Positions 48,501-57,500 of a stretch of DNA of 64,000 nt are shown here, in pieces. This DNA comes from Blastomussa wellsi (taxonomy: Eukaryota; Cnidaria; Anthozoa; Scleractinia; Plerogyridae). Within the stretch, counting starts at the first letter, position 1. Each line of letters begins with the position of its first letter. The stretch is from NCBI GenBank assembly GCA_947652115.1, contig OX393569.1, forward strand, positions 10,401,144-10,465,143, given 5' to 3'. Made by a program: the position numbers and the translations under genes. The notes beneath the pieces are model-generated. The model did not search any database and was not told where the DNA came from. It saw only the letters and a program-made list of their open reading frames with translations.

Positions 48501-51500
48501 TGTTGGAATAAAAAGGTCACAGTCAAAACACTCAGCATTCAGGAACTGTAGTTCTTATCGTACAGCCGACAGATTGAATCATTTGTTTCAAACGTTCATG
48601 GTGACCAACTGCAAATGGCAAAAAATAAAAAAATAGACGCTATGCATAAATGGCTGCCAACTTAAAATTCTTTTGTATGTACTCAAATTAGCCTCACTAA
48701 CCTCGTTTAAAAGTAAAAATTCTTTTGAATTACCAACTCAAAACCGAGGTTAGTAAGGCTAATTTAAATGAATACAAAAGAATTTTAAAGTGGCAGCCAT
48801 TTATGCATAGGGTCTATAAAATGAAAGACTGCAAACGGCATTGCAGAGATCGTTTTTCTTTACTCCACTTTTCAATAGGGTTGTCTACGCCCAAAAACTC
48901 ACGGTTTAGAGCACTTTTGCTAACGGGGCTTGAGACTTGCATTTTAGCTCACTAGCATATTTTACCATAAGTACAGAAATTCTTGCACGCTCATTGGCTA
49001 ATATTTATGGTCAAAAATGCATGGAAACATGATCATGTAGTATGATGCCATAACATAAACAACAACTTCAATCGTTCAAACTGAATACTGTCTTTGGTGT
49101 TGTTAGTTCTCAGAAATAAGCAACAAATTGCACCCAAAGAGATTCCTTTAAAGAGGAAATCACCAAATTCGTTTTCAAGATGAATATGGATCTGGATTGA
49201 ATTAATCTGTGAAGGGAAAACGGCAAAGTTTGACATGAAACTCGTTGCATGGGATCGTTTATTTTTGCCGTGCTCTGCTGAGGCACCACTGGAGGACTCA
49301 TTCATTAATTCATTTGGTTTTCGTTAATTTCCAAATGGAATTAAGGTTAGCTGTTAAAATTCTGTTTCTACATTTTGGTTTTGAGTTACTTTACATAGTT
49401 TGAAGTCTGTGATTCAGGTTTCAAATCATTTTTAGAATTTCAGGTCCACTTGTACTTTTACTTGAATTGTGGAAGCGAGTCTTCGCTACACTACACTACT
49501 GGAGCAACCACGCTGGGCATTTCTCAGAACAGTTTTCTCAAAAGAAATTTTTCTCAAAAGGAATGGCCGATGTGCGATACTAATCACTTCATAAAGCATC
49601 CACGTTCCCAGTGCGGTTGCTGCAGCAGTGTAGTGGTCATCACGCCTGTCTAGTAACCAGGGGAATGTCCATTAGATTCCAACTTGGGGCAAAAAAAGCT
49701 TTTCTTTCATTTGAGATGTGTGTCGAAAGCTGAATAGCAAACTGTGTCTGAGTGGTTCGGGAAGTAGTTATTGGTGTAATTCTGCCTTTGGACTATACAT
49801 GAAAATGCTTGTATTGGTGACTATTATCAGTGTGCCAAGTTTCATGTAAGATATCAAACATGAGAGACAGTGTTTCATCGGGGTATCCAAACCCTGAGAA
49901 GAGAGTTGAAAATTCGACACTAAGGAGTAAACAGAAATAAAATCGTCAAAATCTATGCTAATTAAGATCAGGTATCCAAACCACGGTCACGGTTATGATT
50001 TTCTTTGTTTTAACTCAATGAATTATTAAAGAGTTTGAGAAGCTTGTATCTAAAATGTGCACAATTCACCTGAAATTTTAAGCTATGCCACCAGACTACA
50101 AGACATTTTAACCATTCAAACTTTAAATATACTGATGTTTTGATCTCTTTTGTACACTAGTTGCATATTCTTGACCAAATGGTTCTTGACTTCTGCTTAG
50201 AGAGAGACAAAAAACTCCTACTCATACTTTTTAACACAGTAAATCTATACATGTATCTAGGTTTCCTGTGTTTACACCACAGGTGTTCAACATACTCTAG
50301 TAACTAGTGTATTCTAACTTACTTAGCAGTGGAAACAAAGTCAGTTAGTTCTCCTCCTGCCTCTTCAAGTTGCTCCATGGTTCTAGCTTCCCCTGTTGAC
50401 TGCAAACCTATGATAACACACTGAAAGAGAAACAAGGGATCAATTTAAAATGGTAAAAACAAACTTAATCGAGGAAAATGTATCAGATCATGCAAGTTAC
50501 AGCATTTAAAGCGATTTTAGCGCGAAGAATTAACATACCAAGGGGCGAAGATTATGAAAATATTTTTGCACAAATGGAGTCTGATTGCATAATAATAATA
50601 ATAATAATAATAATAATAGCAGCATTTATTTAAACACAATTAAAAAGTTCAGCAATGCTGATGTGGTCGTGTAGAATCAATATTATTAACCCTTTGGCGC
50701 CTGTGCCGCCCGTAACTGCCCATGCGAAAAACATCCCTAAAATGCCTGTGCCGCCCGTAACCGCCCGTAAAAACCGCATGGTGGCAAATGTCCGTTCCCT
50801 CCCTCCCTGGAGGTTTTTTGGTTTCCCTATTGTTCTAGAGATAATAAGGGCAAATAAACCAGTCAGAATCTGTTTTCTGCGCATATTTTTAGGGTTTTCT
50901 TGGGGTCCTAGAGAGAAGGTTTTTTGTCTTTACTCGTGCGCTCAAAAGAACAAGAACATGATGGTGCATCACGGCACGTATTTACAAACTTCCAAGGCCA
51001 TGTTTTCATTCTGAATACGAAAAATTTCCTCTTTAGAGTTAAAAATGAGGAGGAGAAACACAGATTGATTTTTTAGTGGTTTTGAAATGGAAAATCATGA
51101 AGAATAGACTGCTTAAACCTCGCCGATGAAGGATTCATCTATCCTTTTACGGCCTTGAAGACATGATGTCATGGCGCTTACAAACGTGTTTTGAATTCGA
51201 ATCATGGACCTGTACCCGAAGTTAATGAGGCTTTTCAAGACTTTTGAACACAAAATGGTAATGTACAATGTTGCTTCGAATTTGTATGGAAGTTTTAGAA
51301 AGATCGGTAAAGCCACTGAATTATGAATTGAATGCAAAAGCCGTCTGCTAAAATTTGAACTTTCCACTTTTAGCATGAAGCCGAGTGAAATGTGAATAAA
51401 CTAATTACGCATGCAGAATTGCACAGCTTTGAAATTTTCGATATTTTGATATTTTGAGTACATTTCTTGGGTTCATCTTCAATGACATTTAATTTGAAGT

Positions 51501-54475
51501 AAAGTTTATTTGAAGTTTCTATCATATTTCAATCTTTTGTTCAAAATTTTAGCCTTTTTGGAGCGAACAGATTTGGCACTTGCACGCACATGCTTATCTG
51601 ATTGAGACTTCCCGTTTTCGTGTTTAGGCTTTCATTTATTTAAGCGCTTTCAGTCATGAAAGGTGTTTAAAGATTTATAGTCATTGCTTAAGAAAATACA
51701 AAGGAACATTTTTAGTATGATTTGAGCTAAAGGAAGCGTAGAAAGCGTTGCTAGTGTTCGTTTAGTGGAAGGAACTTTGCAGTTTTGTGACCGACACTAG
51801 ACTGTTTCACGCAACCATGATATGTAAATAAATTTACCATCTCAAATTACCGCTTCACTGCAGCGAGAAAATACTTCAGTACTATTGGAATAATGGCAGT
51901 GATATTTTTATAGAATAAAAACCTACCTTTTTCCAAAGTATTTCAAATTGTTTTTAAGATTTTGTACAAACTTTCCGTGTTTTTCTGTGCTCGAAAATTT
52001 CGCGCAGAAGTGGAGAAAATTTTATTGCTGTTTGTAAGTCGTGTTTGGGATCAGTTTATCACGGCTGATAAGCTCTTTACTTCATAAATTAGTCTTCCAG
52101 CATATCTAGTTGAAATAAAAGTTAACTTTAGAAAGAATTCATTTCTCTGAATTTACTGCGCATATGGTTTATTTTTTCCACCCGGGCGTGTCCACTGAAT
52201 GCTGCAAAAGAGCCAGGCATTTGGGGGTGGGTGCGCGCTGAAAACCTTCAGGCGTCAATTGGTTAAACTTCCTAACTAATCACACTAAAACTAATATCAG
52301 AATTATACGTATTTACAATGTATGTGGCTTAAAAATACACCTAAGTGACTTTAAAAGCGCAAGATTTGGCTTTAGGGCTCTTATAAAAGGAATTCCATGC
52401 ATCAAACAGTCAAATTTGTTTCTGCATTTCTTAAGCACTTCGAAACCTGAGGGCTTAATTGTTAAAGGATGGACAACACTATCCCAAATGGGAAAAAAAG
52501 GCCAGGTGTGGGATTAGGGTTCAGGTCCTAGTCTCTGTAAAATGCCCTCACAGGACTGCGTCTCACCACAGCCTCTGTTAGTAAAGTTCCCACCAGAAGT
52601 GTTCACATCACGGGGTAGTTTGTAGCTAATTCTGGTAGTGCAGGGGAAGAGTTTGGCACTCAAAAACCAACCAGCTCCGGGTTAATGAGCTCGTCTAGGA
52701 GAATGGAATACTCTAATTTTAAAACTAGGGGAAGAAACCCCAGAAGAAAAACCTGACCATTCAGGGAGTACATTGAGTGCAAGGCCAATCACCTAGACTT
52801 GTGAAAAGTAGTTGATTGCAGAAAACAGAACCTTTGAAAAAAATTTACACATGTAGCAGCAAAACGACCTGCCAGACTGATCCTAATGACTTAAATGGCG
52901 GAGAATGGCAGTGTGGTGTCACAACAAAAGAAGACAGAGTAGGCCATTAGCTCTCCCCAAAGACAGTGTGAGGGTTGGGTGCTGGAATGTGTGAGAACGA
53001 TGTTTAGTGTGCGGAAAACATCACAAATTGTAAAGGAGGCAGCAAAGTACAAAGTGTGTGTACTCAACATCAGTGAATGCAGATGGCCAGGCTTTGGAAG
53101 ATTAAAAACAGCAACAAGCAAAACAATACTTCTGGCAGGGACGCTGATATTCCTCAAAGTGGAGTAGCACTACTCCTAGAAGTCTGATTGAATAGAACCC
53201 ATTTAGTGACCGAATCATAACAGCAAGATTTAACTCAAATCACGTCAAGACAATGACTGTGCTTGTGATGGACAACTTGAATGCTAAGGTTAATCAAGTA
53301 GAAGAGCTCAAGCAAGCAACCATTGCTAAAAACACCCACAAAGTGGTGGGGTTAGGAACAATAATGGAGTATGGCTTATCAATTTTTGTGCCATGATCTT
53401 GTAATAACATCAACTGTATTCCCACATAAGGTTATACACAAAATTAATATACATGGACGTCACCAGATGCCAGTTATAAAAACCAGATTGACCACCATCA
53501 ACAACAAATTACAGGTGAGTCACCAGTGTTCTTGCCACAATCAAGCTTAAGCTAAGCTGTGCAGAGTGGTCAGACCAAAGGGTATGAAAGTGAGATATGA
53601 TGAGATGTCAACAAATTAAAGAATCCAGAAATCAGAAGAGAATTTGTTTTAGAACTTAGGAACACATTCAGTTGCCTGACAGAGGAAGAGATGGAGAATG
53701 GCACAATGATACTCTGGACAACTGAGATGCCAAAAGAATGGAAGGATGCTGGAACAATATCAAAACAGCTTATAGCTTGCACAACTACCAAAAGGTGTTA
53801 GGCTACAGGGAGAGGAATACTGAAACCTGGATTAGCATGGACAGCTGGAAAGAAATAGAGGGAGGAAACTCAAGAAGAAGATCAATGATGCAAAGTCGGA
53901 AAGACTGAGGATGCAGTTGCTGGAGTAATACAGAAAAGACGATAAGCTGGTCAAGAGATCCCAAGAAAAGATAAAAGAATGGCCTTATGAAATTGAAAAA
54001 GATGCAGAAATCGCCACAAACCTGAGAAACATGAAAGCCTATGATTCAAGAAAGAAGCTTTGGAACAGGCCAAAGAAAATCACTATGGTAAAACATAAAG
54101 GCAGGCTATTAACAAAAGATGATGACATACAGGTTGTAAGGAAAAGGTGGAGAGATCATTTTGATGATGTACTAAACAGACAAGAACCGACAGATAGAAC
54201 TACGACATACCAACCAGGACATATCAACCATTCAGGCGATTGAAACCAGTTATATCACAAAAGAAGAGATTAGAAAGGCTGTTAGAAATATGAATGGAAA
54301 AGCAGCACGAAGAGATTCGGTCACTGTGGAGATGTTAAAAGCAGAGGCAGACACAACCACCAATGTGTGTCATGAGTTATTCCAAAAAATCTGGATCAGC
54401 AGGAGACACTGGATGATTGGAGTAGGAGTTTGATTGTTAAATTACTCAAGAAAAGTGATTTAACAATATAGGGAT

Positions 54476-54522
<47 letters not shown>

Positions 54523-57500
54523 GTATAACAATATAATTTGGTTTTATCAACTGGGTTGAATCTCTTTACAGCGGCCAATTCACATTATCAACCCAGTTGA
54601 TAAAACCAAATTATAATGATTTAACAATATGTCGACACTATGGCACTTGTTGGAGAGCTATAGAATTCAAATCAAGCTGGTGAACATGGTGAAAGCTTTG
54701 TACAAGAATTGCAGATGTGCTGTGAAATAAGGGATGAGAAATCTTGAGTTGTTTGAGGGGTAAATCAAGGATGTGTTATGTCCTGTTTCTTGTTTCTCAT
54801 TGTCATTGATTGGGTTATAAAGAGATCTGTGGAGAACAGCAGGAATGGAATCAGATGGAAACTGAGGATAACCCTTGATGGCCTTGATTTTGCTCATGAT
54901 GTAGCACTTTGTTCCAGTAGATGGAGTCATGCACAGAAAGAAACTGAACCGAACATCTGAGATTTGAAGCACTGATGGTAATAGAGATTTCAGCCAGGAA
55001 CAGGGTAACTTGGAGGAGGAGGATCAATGGCCCGATTCTCCATGAAGAGAGAATTGACAGTTGAGTGTAGTCTGGTTTGTCAACAACTATCCACTGGATA
55101 GTGATTTATCTGGTTGATATACAGAGAATTCTTCCCTTGAAATATCTATTGAAATGAAAAACATTTTCAACACCATTTTCTAAAGATTACCAGTAGATTT
55201 TTTAAAGCTTTCACGGCAAATCTACTGTGCCATATGAAAAATAATCATTATTTTCTTTAAGACTCTCTCTCTGCTAGAATGCATGCATACATTTGCCTTA
55301 GGTACCGTGCGATACAAAACCTCCAATTGATTAGAAGATCATTTCGCTATTCAATCTGTTACAATCTGAGGCATCCATCTGGATAGTTCAACATCTATTG
55401 TTTTAAAGACAACATTTATAGACTCTACGGCTACCAGCGTGCTTTGTTTTTGTTTTGATTCTGACGTTGAAGAAAATTGAACAGATTTGGGGTGATTGAT
55501 ACAATTTGGCTAAGAACTACAGATAAACTGTATTTAAAAAGAAATGGTGGCCTTGTGCCACAGTCACAATTAACTGAAAGCTCCTGCCACACACCCAAAG
55601 CATCATGCAACAATTTGAAAACAAGTTGCTTTTATTTGCTTTCACAATCTCATATACAGTATACAAAATACTTACTACACTTAAAATGCTGTCCAAGCGA
55701 TCCCCGTTCGCCCATTGGTTTTTCAGTATAAATAAAGCTATTATTATTATTATTATTATTTTTATTTAAAATATAACAAACCTTTATTTACACTTCAAAG
55801 AAACTATTTTCATTAAATTTAGTAACAGTTGATTAAAAAATTAAAAAGACTATAACGACAAAAGTCTTGTAATTGAATAAAGTTTATTATTACACTAGCA
55901 GAGTTGATTGCTATCAAGAAAGGAGAGGACTACGCTAAAACAATCTCATGGATACGAGCAAGAACCTCCTTTGAACTTCTGAGATCCGCATTAATCTGTC
56001 TCAGAGGAACTACAACCACTGTAAGGAAATCTTGGAACTTACGCAACACTGATATAGAAATTGAGAACACTGAAGGAGCTATTTATTGATGATTTTAAAG
56101 GGACATCTAGGGATTCATATGTTTTTAATAGCTTTCTTTGTTTACAGTTTCTTTTCTTTTTTCTTAGCACTTTTTACAATGCATTCTTAATTACTGTAAA
56201 TAGTTTTAAGTTTTGCAAATGTGTATAAAATTTCCATAGTTTTCATTTTAATTCAATATTGTAATCTCGAGTGAATTTGAATTTTGATTAAAAATTTTGA
56301 TTAGGATTCTCAAATTTTTATATACATGAGTCAAGAAGCGTTTTGATTGAGAATAATATGTAATACTTTTTATGGTTTTCATTTAATTTAATATTTCTAA
56401 TCTTGAGAGTGAATTTTGAATAAAATGATTATTATTATTACGTAGAATGCGAGCAATGAAAATTATTTTTTCCCTTACCATGGTCCAAAATCCCCTTCGG
56501 AGTTTTATCGACAAACGGACACGTATGGATACTCAAACATTTTCAGCTTGTGATCCTTTACCAGAAATCAAACGTAGAAGAGAAAGCACTTACTATAGTA
56601 ATAAATTTCAAGTAATCTCACCAAAATTGACTTAATACGGGAAGAATCTACAAGCAATGCGATAGCCTGTTCTCAGCTGTTCTGCAAGCGAGCAATGTGA
56701 GGGAAATCAGTATCACTTACTACAACAAATGGGAATTTTTTTTTCCTTTTTCATGTATCTGAGGACATCTTCTTTGTTCCACCTCGGATCCTGCACAGAG
56801 TTTCTGAAATGTTTCTTTGAAAGAGCCTGTCGGCCTTCCAAAGGGTTCTTTGCTTCCGCCATGGACAAAACCACACTGAGTACCAGGAGTTGTTTAGCTT
56901 CTCAAATATGTACTTTAAAGGAACAATTTACGGGCAAATAATCTTGTCAATGTCAAGAATGATATTAAATCTGGTCATTAAAGCAACAGCAGTCGAACAA
57001 TCTAGATGGATGCCTCGGATTATAAAGGATTGAAGAGCAAAATGATCTTCCAATCTAATCTGGTCCCTTGTATTGTACCGTCTGAAAGGATTGCTGCCAG
57101 CCATGGGAACAGTACTCAGCCTAGGGCCTGGCTAGCCAGCCTCCAGGGGACACACTTGGACAACCTAGGCACCCAACCACCATTTATGACAAATTACAAC
57201 AAGATTTCCAACATAAATTCATTCCTTTCTTTATACCATTTTTCTTGTTTTTGCATCTAGCACTTAATTTAAATAAATAGTCCTCCCATATGTTTATAGT
57301 AGCTTTCAGGCTTGAATAGTCACTCCCTTAATTTAGTTTATTGAAATTCAGCTCTTTGGCTGCTGTTGTTTTCAAAACTTATCAAATAAAGTATGCACTT
57401 ATGCAATGACCAAAAATGCTAAAGATAACAATAAAAAAGATAACAATGGCAATAGCATAGATGCAAGTAAAATACATGTAATTAAACCTACTTTTCCATC

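Noticed and set aside
56640..56941. Minus-strand ORF-like stretch near 56.8 kb considered as an SBNO exon
   Set aside because: It does not match any SBNO segment, and exons 1 and 2 join directly without it.
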